NCBI RefSeq assembly: GCF_019635515.1
Contig: NZ_JAHBZI010000002.1
Span: 103,664 to 167,663, forward strand
DNA: 64,000 nt
Reading direction: 5' to 3'
Source: Sphingomonas sp.
Lineage (GTDB): Bacteria > Pseudomonadota > Alphaproteobacteria > Sphingomonadales > Sphingomonadaceae
Under the pieces are notes generated by a model, which ran no database searches, was not told where the DNA came from, and saw only the letters and a list, made by a program, of their open reading frames with translations. This document shows positions 52,366 through 60,668 of this stretch, one piece after another. The number at the start of each line of letters is the position of its first letter. Within the stretch, counting starts at the first letter, position 1. The position numbers were made by a program, and so were the translations under genes.

Positions 52366-53814
52366 ATGACAGTACGCGTAGACATGGGGGCGGACGAGCG
52401 CGGCGATGCGGCCACGCTCGATCTGGAAGAGCTGCTCGCCACGCGCCTGCTGGTTCAGGGCAATTCGGGCTCGGGCAAGTCGCATCTGCTGCGCCGCCTG
52501 CTCGAGCGCTCGGCCGGTCATGTCCAGCAGGTCGTGATCGATCCCGAGGGGGATTTCGTCACGCTTTCCGATCGCTACGGCCATGTCGCGATCGAAGCCG
52601 CCGATCACAGCGAGCGCGACGTCGCGCGGTTCGCGTCCCGCATCCGCGAGCACCGCGCCTCGGTCGTCCTCAGCCTTGAGGGGCTCGAAGCCGAAGGCCA
52701 GATGAAATGCGCCGCAGCGTTTCTGAACGGCCTGTTCGATGCCCCGCGCGAGCATTGGTATCCGGCTCTGGTGGTGGTCGACGAAGCCCAGCTGTTCGCG
52801 CCTGCGGGCGGCGGCGAAGTCGCCGAAGACGTCCGCCGCGCCTCGCTCACCGCGATGACCAACCTCATGTGCCGCGGCCGCAAGCGCGGGCTCGCCGGGG
52901 TCATCGCCACCCAGCGCCTCGCCAAGCTCGCCAAGAACGTCGCCGCCGAAGCCTCGAACTTCCTGATGGGCCGCACCTTCCTCGATATCGACATGGCCCG
53001 CGCCGCCGATCTGCTCGGCATGGAGCGCCGCCAGGCCGAGCAGATCCGCGATCTCCAGCGCGGCCATTTCCTGGCGCTCGGCCCGGCGATCTCGCGCCGC
53101 CCGGTCTCGATCAAGATCGGCGATGTCGAAACCAGCGCGCGCAGCGGCAGCCCCAAGCTGACGCCGCTTCCCGAAGCCCCTACCGCCGACATGCGCGACC
53201 TGCTGCTCGCCCCGCCCGAGCCGAGCTGGACCCCGCCCGCGCCCGCCGCGCCCAAGCCTGTCGCCTCGGAAAGCCTGATCGAAGCCCTCGCCCGCTCGGT
53301 GCCGTCGCCCGAGCCCGAAACCCATGTCGATCCCGAAGAGGCCGCCGAGCGTATCGCCGAAGTCCTGCGCGCGATCGTCGAGGATGCCGATTCGGCGCTG
53401 CGTTCGCCCTCGGTCCTCTACCAGGATTTCCTCGTCCGCTGCCGGATGGCCGGGCTCGCCCGCGCGCCACTCGATCTCTCGGCCTTCACCCGCCGCCTGT
53501 CCGCCGCCCGCGCCGGCATCCATGGCGATCCCGATACCGAATGGAGCCAGGCGCTCGATGCCGCCAAGGCGCTGCCCGACGATATGCTCGGGCCCTTCCT
53601 GCTCGTCGCCCGTGCCGCGCGCGAGGGGCTGCCCTGTCCAAGCGATGCCGAGCTGGCCGCAACCTATGGCACCAGCTCGCTCGGCCGCGTTCGCCGCCTG
53701 ATCCAATATATCGAAAGCCGCGAATTGTTCGTCACCCGCGTCGATCTCGCCGGCAAGCGCTCGATCACGATCCCCCGGCTGGGCTGGACGACACAGGCGT
53801 CGGAAGCGGCCTGA
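52366..53814 (+). CDS. HerA-like/DUF87 ATP-binding protein
   Basis: 482 residues. Walker A 'VQGNSGSGKSHLLRRLL' (about 30-46), Walker B 'ALVVVDEAQLFAP', sensor region 'GRKRGLAGVIATQRLAKL' and 'RGHFLALGP' form a HerA/FtsK-type ATPase core (about 20-260). A Pro-rich linker (about 270-330) leads to a helical C-terminal part (about 340-480) with a winged-helix-like end. HerA-type ATPases translocate DNA, but no NurA nuclease or other partner lies nearby, so the role is open. 60 bases after the GH47 gene. Confidence 0.82.
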   Translation: MTVRVDMGADERGDAATLDLEELLATRLLVQGNSGSGKSHLLRRLLERSAGHVQQVVIDPEGDFVTLSDRYGHVAIEAADHSERDVARFASRIREHRASVVLSLEGLEAEGQMKCAAAFLNGLFDAPREHWYPALVVVDEAQLFAPAGGGEVAEDVRRASLTAMTNLMCRGRKRGLAGVIATQRLAKLAKNVAAEASNFLMGRTFLDIDMARAADLLGMERRQAEQIRDLQRGHFLALGPAISRRPVSIKIGDVETSARSGSPKLTPLPEAPTADMRDLLLAPPEPSWTPPAPAAPKPVASESLIEALARSVPSPEPETHVDPEEAAERIAEVLRAIVEDADSALRSPSVLYQDFLVRCRMAGLARAPLDLSAFTRRLSAARAGIHGDPDTEWSQALDAAKALPDDMLGPFLLVARAAREGLPCPSDAELAATYGTSSLGRVRRLIQYIESRELFVTRVDLAGKRSITIPRLGWTTQASEAA

Positions 53815-53826
53815 TCTACCTTATCC

Positions 53827-53924
53827 TGTCACCCCGGACTTGTTCCGGGGACCAACGCGCGGCGGGCGAGAAGCAAGAGGTTCAAGCCACATCGCGCGCG
53901 GCACTTTGGACCCCGGAACAAGTC
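53827..53924. repeat. Inverted-repeat segment with CTTGT-loop palindromes
   Basis: CCCCGGA-CTTGT-TCCGGGG (53829-53847 region) is a stem-loop; the sequence GGACTTGTTCCGGGG(A/T)CCA returns inverted at about 53905-53924 (TGGACCCCGGAACAAGTC). The pair bounds about 95 bases and abuts the 118-bp repeat. The loop is shared with the palindrome at 40128. Confidence 0.75.
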
Positions 53925-54042
53925 GGTGCGCATCCCTATGCGCCAAGTATCCACTGTTCCCCTGCGAAAGCAGGGGGCCAGAGTTACCGGCGATGCCGCT
54001 CGGCGCTCCTGGGCTCCGGCTTTCGCAGGAGAACGCGTTCAC
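53925..54042. repeat. 118-bp dispersed repeat, copy 2 (inverted relative to copy 1)
   Basis: Reverse complement of 29980-30097 with 4 mismatches and no gap; weaker similarity goes on to about 54072 (the CGGACAAGGAGG-like flank). One mismatch falls in the CTCCTGC-GAAA hairpin (here GCCGGAG on that strand), slightly weakening it; the CCCCTGC-GAAA-GCAGGGG hairpin is intact. It fills the gap between the HerA-like gene and the alpha/beta hydrolase. Confidence 0.9.
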
Positions 54043-54103
54043 TCGCGCCTCCTCCTTGTCCGAGCAGGATAAGCACCGAACCAGTCCCGGGTGACAGCAA
54101 GAG

Positions 54104-55027
54104 CTAGTCCGCCACCCGCCGCAGCCACTTCTCCACCAGCTCGGGCTGGGTCACCGGCAGCATGTGCCCGCCCTCGACGATCTCGATCTTGGCGCCCGAT
54201 ATCGCCGCGGCGGTGTCCGTCCCGTGCAGTTCGGGATCGAGCAGCGTGTCACCATGCGCGTAGAGGATCGAGACCGGCAGCTTGAGCTCGCCATAGCACG
54301 GCGCCTGCGCGTCCATCGCGCCCTTGGCCATGCCCATCTCGTAGCAGCCCGACTGGAACCCGGCCGGCCGCATCGCCAGCATGCCGCCGCCCCTGAGCGC
54401 GAAATCCTCTGGCACCGGATCGGGGTGAAACACTTCTGTGGTCCGCGCCTTGCCGGTGCGCATCGCGATCGGGATCGCCAGCGTCCAGGATATCGGCAGC
54501 CGCAGCGGCGCCGGCAGCGCATAACCCTTGAATGCTTCGGGCGGCCGTTCGACCGGCTGGGTGAACGGCGCGATCAGCGCCAGCCCGCGCACCTTGTCCG
54601 GATGCGCCAGCGCGATGGCGAGGCTCACCGCCCCGCCCATCGAATGGCCGACCAGCAGCGGCCTCGTTAGCCCGAGCTTGCCGATCAGCGCTGCAATCGC
54701 CTCGGCCTGTGCGGCGATATCGAGCCGTCCGCCGGTCAGCCGCGAATGCCCCCAGCCCGGCCGGTCGATCACCACCACCCGGTGATCGCGCGCCAGTGCC
54801 GGGGCGAGCGCATAGGTGAACACCCGCCAGTTGCTGAGGATGCCATGGATCATCACGATCGCCGGCGCGTCGCGCGGGCCGATATCGAGATAATGGAAAT
54901 CGACGCCGTCGACGGTCAACCGCTGCCCCTCCGCCGGGATCGCCTTGTCGATCTTGCCGCTGATATAGGCCGACCAGCCGACGAGAGCGGCGATGAGCAC
55001 CACAAGTCCGAGCAGCACCCACAGCAT
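54104..55027 (-). CDS. Alpha/beta hydrolase, membrane-anchored
   Basis: 307 residues from ATG 55027. An N-terminal transmembrane anchor (about 2-22), then an alpha/beta-hydrolase fold: oxyanion 'IVMIHGILSNWRVF', nucleophile Ser in 'LLVGHSMGGAVSLAIA' near 135, acid in 'HGDTLLDPEL' and His in 'VEGGHMLPVTQPE'. Substrate not deducible. It follows the Atm1-type gene by 23 bases on the same strand. Confidence 0.9.
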   Translation of the reverse strand: MLWVLLGLVVLIAALVGWSAYISGKIDKAIPAEGQRLTVDGVDFHYLDIGPRDAPAIVMIHGILSNWRVFTYALAPALARDHRVVVIDRPGWGHSRLTGGRLDIAAQAEAIAALIGKLGLTRPLLVGHSMGGAVSLAIALAHPDKVRGLALIAPFTQPVERPPEAFKGYALPAPLRLPISWTLAIPIAMRTGKARTTEVFHPDPVPEDFALRGGGMLAMRPAGFQSGCYEMGMAKGAMDAQAPCYGELKLPVSILYAHGDTLLDPELHGTDTAAAISGAKIEIVEGGHMLPVTQPELVEKWLRRVAD

Positions 55028-55050
55028 ATCGCGTCCCCCCAATCCAGCGG

Positions 55051-56868
55051 CTATCCGGCGGCCAGTTCGCCGTCTTCGCGCTCCTGCGCCTGCCGCGCCC
55101 ACATCTCGGCATAAAGCCCGCGCTTGCGCAACAGTTGTGCGTGCGTGCCCTGCTCGGTGACCCGGCCCGCCTCCAGCACCACGATCCGGTCGGCATGGAC
55201 CACCGTCGAGAGCCGGTGGGCGATGACGATCGTCGTGCGGCCCCGCTCGATCGCTTCCAGCGTCGCCTGGATATCGGCCTCGGTGCGGCTGTCGAGCGCG
55301 CTGGTCGCCTCGTCTAGGATCAGGATCGGAGGGTTCTTGACCAGCGTCCGCGCGATCGCGACGCGCTGCTTCTCGCCGCCCGAAAGCTTGAGCCCGCGCT
55401 CGCCTACCCTGGTGTCGAAACCTTCGGGCAGCGACTGGATGAACCCGGCGATCGCCGCGCCTCGCGCCGCATCGGCGACCTCTTCGGGAGAAGCGCCCTC
55501 GCGGCCATAAGCGATATTGTAGCCGACAGTATCGTTGAACAGCACCGTATCCTGCGGGACGATGCCGATCGCCGCGCGCAGGCTCGATTGCGTGACTTGC
55601 GAAATGTCCTGCCCGTCGATCGTCACCCGTCCGCCGGTCAGATCGTAGAAGCGGTAGAGAATCCGCGCCAGCGTCGATTTACCAGCGCCCGAAGGCCCGA
55701 CCACCGCGACGGTCGCGCCGGCGGGGATATCGAGGTCGATGCCCTTCAATATCTCGCGCTCGGGGTCATAGGCGAAATGCACGCCCTCAAAGCGCACATG
55801 CCCGCTCGCCACCACCAGCGCCGGCGCCCCCGGCACATCCTTCACTTCGGCATCGGTATCGATCAGGTCGAACATCGATCCCATGTCGATCACACCCTGG
55901 CGAATCGTTCGATAGACCATGCCGAGCAGGTCGAGCGGGCGAAACAGTTGCGCGAGCAACGTCGAGACCAGCACCGTGTCGCCCGGCGTGAATTCGCCGC
56001 GCGCCCAGCCGAACACCACCAGCGCCATGCCGGCCGCCAGCATCGCGTTGGTGATCAGGCTCTGGCCGATATTGAGCCAGGCCAGCGAATTCTCGCTGAC
56101 CGTCGCCGCCTTGGCATAAGCGGTGACCGCTTCCTCATAGCGCCTGGCTTCGCGCTGCTCGGCGTTGAAATATTTCACCGTCTCGAAATTGAGGAGCGAA
56201 TCCACCGCATGCGCGACCGCGCCGGTGTCGAGGTCGTTCATCCGCTCGCGCAGCTTGGCGCGCCAGTCGGTCACCCAACGGGTGAAGGCGATATAGACCA
56301 CGACCATCGCGAGCGTGCCCGCGACCAGCCAGCCCGAAAAGCGCGTCCAGAAGATACCGAGCACCAGGCACAGCTCGAGGATCGTCGGGGCGATGTTGAA
56401 GAGGATGAAATAGAGCATCGTGTCGATGCTCTTGGTCCCGCGCTCGACCACCTTGGTGACCGCGCCCGTGCGCCGTTCCAGATGGAAGCGCAGCGAGAGA
56501 TTGTGGAGGTGGCGAAACACGTCCGCCGCCAGCCGCCGCGTCGCGTCCTGCCCGACCCGCTCGAACACCGCGTTGCGCAGATTGTCGAACACCGTCGATC
56601 CGAACCGCGCCGCCGCATAGCCCAGCACCAGCAGCACCACGAGCATCACTGCATCTTTCGGTCCCGTCGCCATCTTGTCGATGGCGCCCTGCAGCGCGAA
56701 GGGCGCGCCATAGACCTGCACAAGCTTGGACGCGACGACGAGCAGCATCGCGATGACGATGCGGGCGCGCAGCCCCGGCGCGTGCCTGGGCCAGAGATAG
56801 GGGAGGAAGCGCCGGATCGTCCCGAACAGCGGACGCTCGGGAGCGGAGGGCGAGGGTTCGGGAGACAT
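55051..56868 (-). CDS. Atm1-type ABC exporter (heavy metal / glutathione-sulfur)
   Basis: 605 residues from ATG 56868. Six transmembrane helices (about 35-330) with 'LNFETVKYFNAEQREARRYEEAV', which is characteristic of Atm1/ABCB7; the ATPase domain has 'VVGPSGAGKSTLARILYRFYD', 'LKLSGGEKQRVAIART', 'ILILDEATSALD' and 'IVIAHRLSTVVHADRI'. Bacterial Atm1 homologues export glutathione-metal or persulfide conjugates (Novosphingobium NaAtm1 is the model). Role by family. Confidence 0.93.
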   Translation of the reverse strand: MSPEPSPSAPERPLFGTIRRFLPYLWPRHAPGLRARIVIAMLLVVASKLVQVYGAPFALQGAIDKMATGPKDAVMLVVLLVLGYAAARFGSTVFDNLRNAVFERVGQDATRRLAADVFRHLHNLSLRFHLERRTGAVTKVVERGTKSIDTMLYFILFNIAPTILELCLVLGIFWTRFSGWLVAGTLAMVVVYIAFTRWVTDWRAKLRERMNDLDTGAVAHAVDSLLNFETVKYFNAEQREARRYEEAVTAYAKAATVSENSLAWLNIGQSLITNAMLAAGMALVVFGWARGEFTPGDTVLVSTLLAQLFRPLDLLGMVYRTIRQGVIDMGSMFDLIDTDAEVKDVPGAPALVVASGHVRFEGVHFAYDPEREILKGIDLDIPAGATVAVVGPSGAGKSTLARILYRFYDLTGGRVTIDGQDISQVTQSSLRAAIGIVPQDTVLFNDTVGYNIAYGREGASPEEVADAARGAAIAGFIQSLPEGFDTRVGERGLKLSGGEKQRVAIARTLVKNPPILILDEATSALDSRTEADIQATLEAIERGRTTIVIAHRLSTVVHADRIVVLEAGRVTEQGTHAQLLRKRGLYAEMWARQAQEREDGELAAG

Positions 56869-56954
56869 CAACCCTGATCTGGGGCGTCCGGCGCGCGGAT
56901 GCAACGGAACGGCGCGCGATCCTGCGAGTTGTTAACTTTTGAAAGGACGGCGTG

Positions 56955-57188
56955 ATGGATCAGATCATCTATGTGCTCGCGATACTGGGTTGCGGTGACG
57001 ACAGTTCCGTATGTCAGCAGGCGCGTGTCGAGCCGGTTCGCTACGCCTCCTATGCCGCCTGTCAGCAGGCGGTGCCCGCCGCCCTGGTCCGCAATACCGA
57101 TGTCGATTATCCGGTGATCGCCGCCGCCTGCCAGCGCCAGAGCGCGCAGGTCGCCGATTCCAGACCACCGGTGCCGCTCGGCCGCTGA
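56955..57188 (+). CDS. Small hypothetical protein with conserved cysteines
   Basis: 77 residues from ATG 56955 (GTG 56952 possible) behind AAAGGA. 'IIYVLAILGCGDDSSVCQQA' could be a weak signal or membrane segment; four cysteines (C-x7-C, later C and C) may form two disulfides. No family recognised. Divergent from the Atm1-type gene. Confidence 0.6.
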   Translation: MDQIIYVLAILGCGDDSSVCQQARVEPVRYASYAACQQAVPAALVRNTDVDYPVIAAACQRQSAQVADSRPPVPLGR

Positions 57189-57253
57189 GTCCGGTTTCGC
57201 CGTTCGCCCAAATCCGCTAGCCTCCTTCTCGATAGCGAAGAGGGGGCTTTTTG

Positions 57254-57667
57254 ATGAAGGCAGTGGGGGTGATCGCGGGGCTCGTCGCGATGTTCGTCAT
57301 CGTGATCGCGGTGCAGATGCTCGGGCCGCTTCTCCATCCCGCTCCCGTCGGGCTCGATCCGCGCGACACCGCCGCGCTCAGCCAGTGGGTGGCCAGCGCG
57401 CCGGTTTCGGTGAAGCTGATTACCGTCGCGGCGTGGCTGCTGTCCTCCTTGGGCGGCGGCTGGGTCGCGATGCGCCTGTCCGGCTGGGCGGCTGCCGCCT
57501 GGATCGTCGCCGGTGCCGACCTGCTGATGGCGCTCGCCAATGTGCTGCGGTTCGAGCAGCCCTTGTGGATGGTGGTGGCCGCGGTCGTGGCGCCGCTTGT
57601 CGGCGGCTGGCTGGCTATTCGTCTGGGTTCGTCGCCTGCTCGCGCGGACGCGTCCATAGATGATTAG
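57254..57667 (+). CDS. Small membrane protein, unknown
   Basis: 137 residues with four hydrophobic helices (about 4-27, 55-75, 80-98, 103-123). GAAGAGGGGG precedes ATG 57254 at 57237. No family recognised. The last 53 bases overlap the 3' end of crtB on the opposite strand, which is an unusually long tail-to-tail overlap. Confidence 0.65.
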   Translation: MKAVGVIAGLVAMFVIVIAVQMLGPLLHPAPVGLDPRDTAALSQWVASAPVSVKLITVAAWLLSSLGGGWVAMRLSGWAAAAWIVAGADLLMALANVLRFEQPLWMVVAAVVAPLVGGWLAIRLGSSPARADASIDD

Positions 57668-58589
57668 GGCGCGACAGCGGCGGGAATAGCCGGCGCCGCG
57701 CGGCCGCCTGCCACGCCGATTTGCCGATCCAGCCTAATTTCTCGAAGGCGCCGGTCGTCACCCGGTGATCCCAGGCATGGTCGCCGCGCGCGACCACCTT
57801 GCGGGCGATGTCGCCATAGATACCCGCCGCCGCCAGCACCGCCCAGGCCGATCGCAGCCCCAGCGCGCGCGTCCCGATCCGCGCGCTCTCGGCATGCTCC
57901 CCGGCGCGTTCGGCCAGCCGCCTGACCAGCATGCTCAGCCGGTGGCGGAACGGCGGCTTCATATGCTGTCCCGGCGGCACGTCGATCTCGGTCAGCCATT
58001 CGTCGGGCAGATAGCATCGCCCGGCGCGGTCATCCTCTTCGACATCGCGGGCGATATTGGCGAGCTGGAAGGCGATGCCGAGATCGCAGGCGCGGTCGAG
58101 CGTGTCCTCGTCGTCCGGGCTCACTCCCATCACCACCGCCATCATGCAGCCGACCGCGCCGGCGACATGGTAGCAATAGCGGTAGAGGTCGCTCTCGTGG
58201 CGCGGGCCCCAGCCATCGGCGTCGAGCGCGAACCCCTCGATCACGTCCCACACGAAACGGTGCGGCATGTTAGTCTCGGCGACGACGATGCGCAGCGCGT
58301 CGAAATCCGGATCGCCGACCCATTGATCGGCAAGCGCCGCCGCGGTCTTGGCGCGCATCTCCGCCAGCCGTGCCTGCGGATCGGCGACCTTGGTCATGCC
58401 ATGGCCATGATCCTGTCCGTCGGCGAGGTCGTCGCAGGCCCGGCACCAGGCATAGAGCAGCCAGGCGCGCTGCCGGGTCTTGCGATCGAACAATCGGCTC
58501 GCCGCCGTGAAGCTCTTCGATCCGCGCGCGATCGCTTCACCGGCGGTGGCGACGATCGCCGCGCGTGAGGGAAGCGCCACTCCGCTCAA
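57615..58589 (-). CDS. crtB: Phytoene synthase
   Basis: 324 residues. It condenses two geranylgeranyl-PP to phytoene. Aspartate-rich motif 1 'LYAWCRACDDLADGQD' and motif 2 'ANIARDVEEDDRAGRCYLP' are intact; 'GSKSFTAASRLF' is the substrate lid region. The start is taken as TTG 58589, ten bases after the upstream stop; the GTG three codons later is an alternative. Last gene of crtY-crtI-LOG-crtB. The C-terminus overlaps the small membrane gene by 53 bases. Confidence 0.95.
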   Translation of the reverse strand: MSGVALPSRAAIVATAGEAIARGSKSFTAASRLFDRKTRQRAWLLYAWCRACDDLADGQDHGHGMTKVADPQARLAEMRAKTAAALADQWVGDPDFDALRIVVAETNMPHRFVWDVIEGFALDADGWGPRHESDLYRYCYHVAGAVGCMMAVVMGVSPDDEDTLDRACDLGIAFQLANIARDVEEDDRAGRCYLPDEWLTEIDVPPGQHMKPPFRHRLSMLVRRLAERAGEHAESARIGTRALGLRSAWAVLAAAGIYGDIARKVVARGDHAWDHRVTTGAFEKLGWIGKSAWQAAARRRLFPPLSRPNHLWTRPREQATNPDE

Positions 58590-58599
58590 CGCCCTCGGC

Positions 58600-59181
58600 T
58601 CACAGATCGTCGCGCTTCATATGGATGATCGGAACACTCGGCTCGAACGCCGCCATCTTGGCGAGCACCGCGTCGAGATCGGTATCGTGGAGCAGCAGTC
58701 CCTGATGCTGCGGGCGCAGGAATCCAACATCGCCCATCTTGACGACGAACTCGAGCAGCCCGTCATAGAAACCGGCGACGTTCCACAGCGCGACCGGCTT
58801 CGCATGATAGCCCAATTGCGCCCAGCTCATCGCTTCCCACAATTCGTCCATCGTGCCCGTCCCGCCGGGGATGGTCAGGAAGCCGTCGGACAGGTCGGTG
58901 AAGGCGGCCTTGCGCTCGTGCATCGTCTCGACGACATGGAGTTCGCTGAGGCCGCGATGCGCGACCTCGGCATTGACCAGCGCGGTCGGGATCACGCCGA
59001 TCACTTCGCCGCCGGCTTCCAGGCAAGAATCCGCCACCGCGCCCATCAGGCCCAGCTTGCCGCCGCCATAGACGAGGCCGATCCCGCGCCGGGCAAAGCT
59101 CCGCCCGACGATGCGCGCGCATTCGATATAGACCGGGTCCGCCGGGGTCGCCGATCCGCAATAGACCGCGATACGCTTCAT
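58600..59181 (-). CDS. LOG family protein (TIGR00730; nucleoside 5'-monophosphate phosphoribohydrolase)
   Basis: 193 residues. 'IAVYCGSATPADPVYIE', 'GLVYGGGKLGLMGAVAD' and the catalytic P-G-G-x-G-T-x2-E in 'TIPGGTGTMDELWEAMSW' are the LOG signature. These enzymes release ribose-5-phosphate from AMP or cytokinin nucleotides. ATG 59181 overlaps the crtI stop (ATGA) and crtB follows 10 bases later, so it is made with the carotenoid enzymes. Why is unclear. Confidence 0.95.
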   Translation of the reverse strand: MKRIAVYCGSATPADPVYIECARIVGRSFARRGIGLVYGGGKLGLMGAVADSCLEAGGEVIGVIPTALVNAEVAHRGLSELHVVETMHERKAAFTDLSDGFLTIPGGTGTMDELWEAMSWAQLGYHAKPVALWNVAGFYDGLLEFVVKMGDVGFLRPQHQGLLLHDTDLDAVLAKMAAFEPSVPIIHMKRDDL

Positions 59182-60668
59182 TTGCCGTCTCCGAGCATCA
59201 ATGCCGCCGTCGCCTTGGCGCTGCCGACGACGCCGGGAATTCCCGCGCCCGGATGCGTGCCGGCGCCGACGAAGTACAGGTTCGAAATCGCATCGTCGCG
59301 ATTATGCGTGCGGAACCACGCGCTCTGGGTGAGCAGCGGCTCGAGGCTGAACGCCGAACCGAGATGCGCGTGGAGATCGTCGCGAAAGTCGGTCGGCGCG
59401 TAGCTGAACTTCGTGACGATCCGGTCCTTCAGATCGGGGATCAGGCGGCGCTGCACTTCGCTCAGGATGCGGTCCTCCAGGATCGGTGCCAGTTCGGCCC
59501 AGTCCGCCGGGAACTTGCCGAGATGCGGCACCGGCGCCAGCGCATAGAAGGTCGCATGCCCCTCCGGCGCCATGCTCGCGTCGGAGGCGCTGGGATGGTG
59601 CAGGTACAGCGAGAAATCCTCGCTCAGCACGCCGGTGTCGTAGATATCCTCGAGCAGACCCTGATAGCGCGGCCCGAACAGGATCGAATGGTGCGGAATA
59701 TCAGGGAAATTTCCCCTCACCCCGAAATGGACGAGGAACAGCGACGGCGAGAAGCGCTTGTTGACGATGCTGCGCGCGGTCCGCTGGCTCGACCGTGAGG
59801 TCTTGAGCAGATCGCGGTAGCTGTGGACCACATCGGCATTGCTCGCCACCGCGTCGACGTTCAGCTCGAAGCCGCTCGCGGTCCGCACCCCGGTCACGAG
59901 GTCGCCGAGCGTGTCGATCGCCGTCACCGGATCGCCGAGCCGCACGACGCCGCCGAGCCGCTCGAAATGGCGGACCATGCCGGCGACCAGCCGGTTGGTG
60001 CCACCCTCGGCCCACCACACCCCGCCATCGCGCTCGAGCTTGTGGATCAGCGCATAGATCGCGCTGGTCTTCATCGGATTGCCGCCGACCAGCAAGGTGT
60101 GGAAGCTCAGCGCCTGGCGGAGCTTCTCGTTCTTCACGAACTTCGCGACCATCGAATAGACCGATCGCCACGCCTGATATTTCATCAGCGCCGGTGCCGC
60201 CCGAACCATGCTCATGAAATCGAGGAACGCGACCGAGCCGAGCTTCTCATAGCCTTCGCGGTAGACGCCCTCGGAATATTCGAGGAAGCGCTGATACCCC
60301 GCGACATCCTCGGGATTGAGCTGCGCGATCGCCGCGCCGAGCCTGGCATCGTCGTTCGAATAGTCGAACCCGACGCCGTCGGGCCAGGACAGGCGGTAGA
60401 AGGGCGTGACCGGCTTGAGCGTCACGTCCTCGGCGATGTCGTGGCCGGAGAGTTTCCACAGTTCGGCCAGCGCCTCGGGCGCGGTGATCACCGTCGGGCC
60501 GGCATCGAAGGTGAAGATGCCCGCTTCGGTTGGCCTTTCCCAGAAATAGGCGCGCCCGCCGGGCTTGTCGCGCGCTTCGATCAGCGTCGTGTCGACTCCC
60601 GCCGATTGCAGGCGGATCGCCAGCGCCAAGCCGCCGATCCCGGCGCCGATCACCGCCGCGCGCTTCAC
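59178..60668 (-). CDS. crtI: Phytoene desaturase
   Basis: 496 residues from GTG 60668, overlapping the crtY stop (GTGA). The FAD motif 'AAVIGAGIGGLALAIRLQ', 'KPGGRAYFWE', 'FDAGPTVITAPEAL', and the C-terminal CrtI signature 'NLYFVGAGTHPGAGIPGVVGSAKATA' are clear. It converts phytoene to lycopene by four desaturations. 'VGGNPMKTSAIYALIHKLERDGGVWW' is also typical. Confidence 0.96.
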   Translation of the reverse strand: MKRAAVIGAGIGGLALAIRLQSAGVDTTLIEARDKPGGRAYFWERPTEAGIFTFDAGPTVITAPEALAELWKLSGHDIAEDVTLKPVTPFYRLSWPDGVGFDYSNDDARLGAAIAQLNPEDVAGYQRFLEYSEGVYREGYEKLGSVAFLDFMSMVRAAPALMKYQAWRSVYSMVAKFVKNEKLRQALSFHTLLVGGNPMKTSAIYALIHKLERDGGVWWAEGGTNRLVAGMVRHFERLGGVVRLGDPVTAIDTLGDLVTGVRTASGFELNVDAVASNADVVHSYRDLLKTSRSSQRTARSIVNKRFSPSLFLVHFGVRGNFPDIPHHSILFGPRYQGLLEDIYDTGVLSEDFSLYLHHPSASDASMAPEGHATFYALAPVPHLGKFPADWAELAPILEDRILSEVQRRLIPDLKDRIVTKFSYAPTDFRDDLHAHLGSAFSLEPLLTQSAWFRTHNRDDAISNLYFVGAGTHPGAGIPGVVGSAKATAALMLGDGK

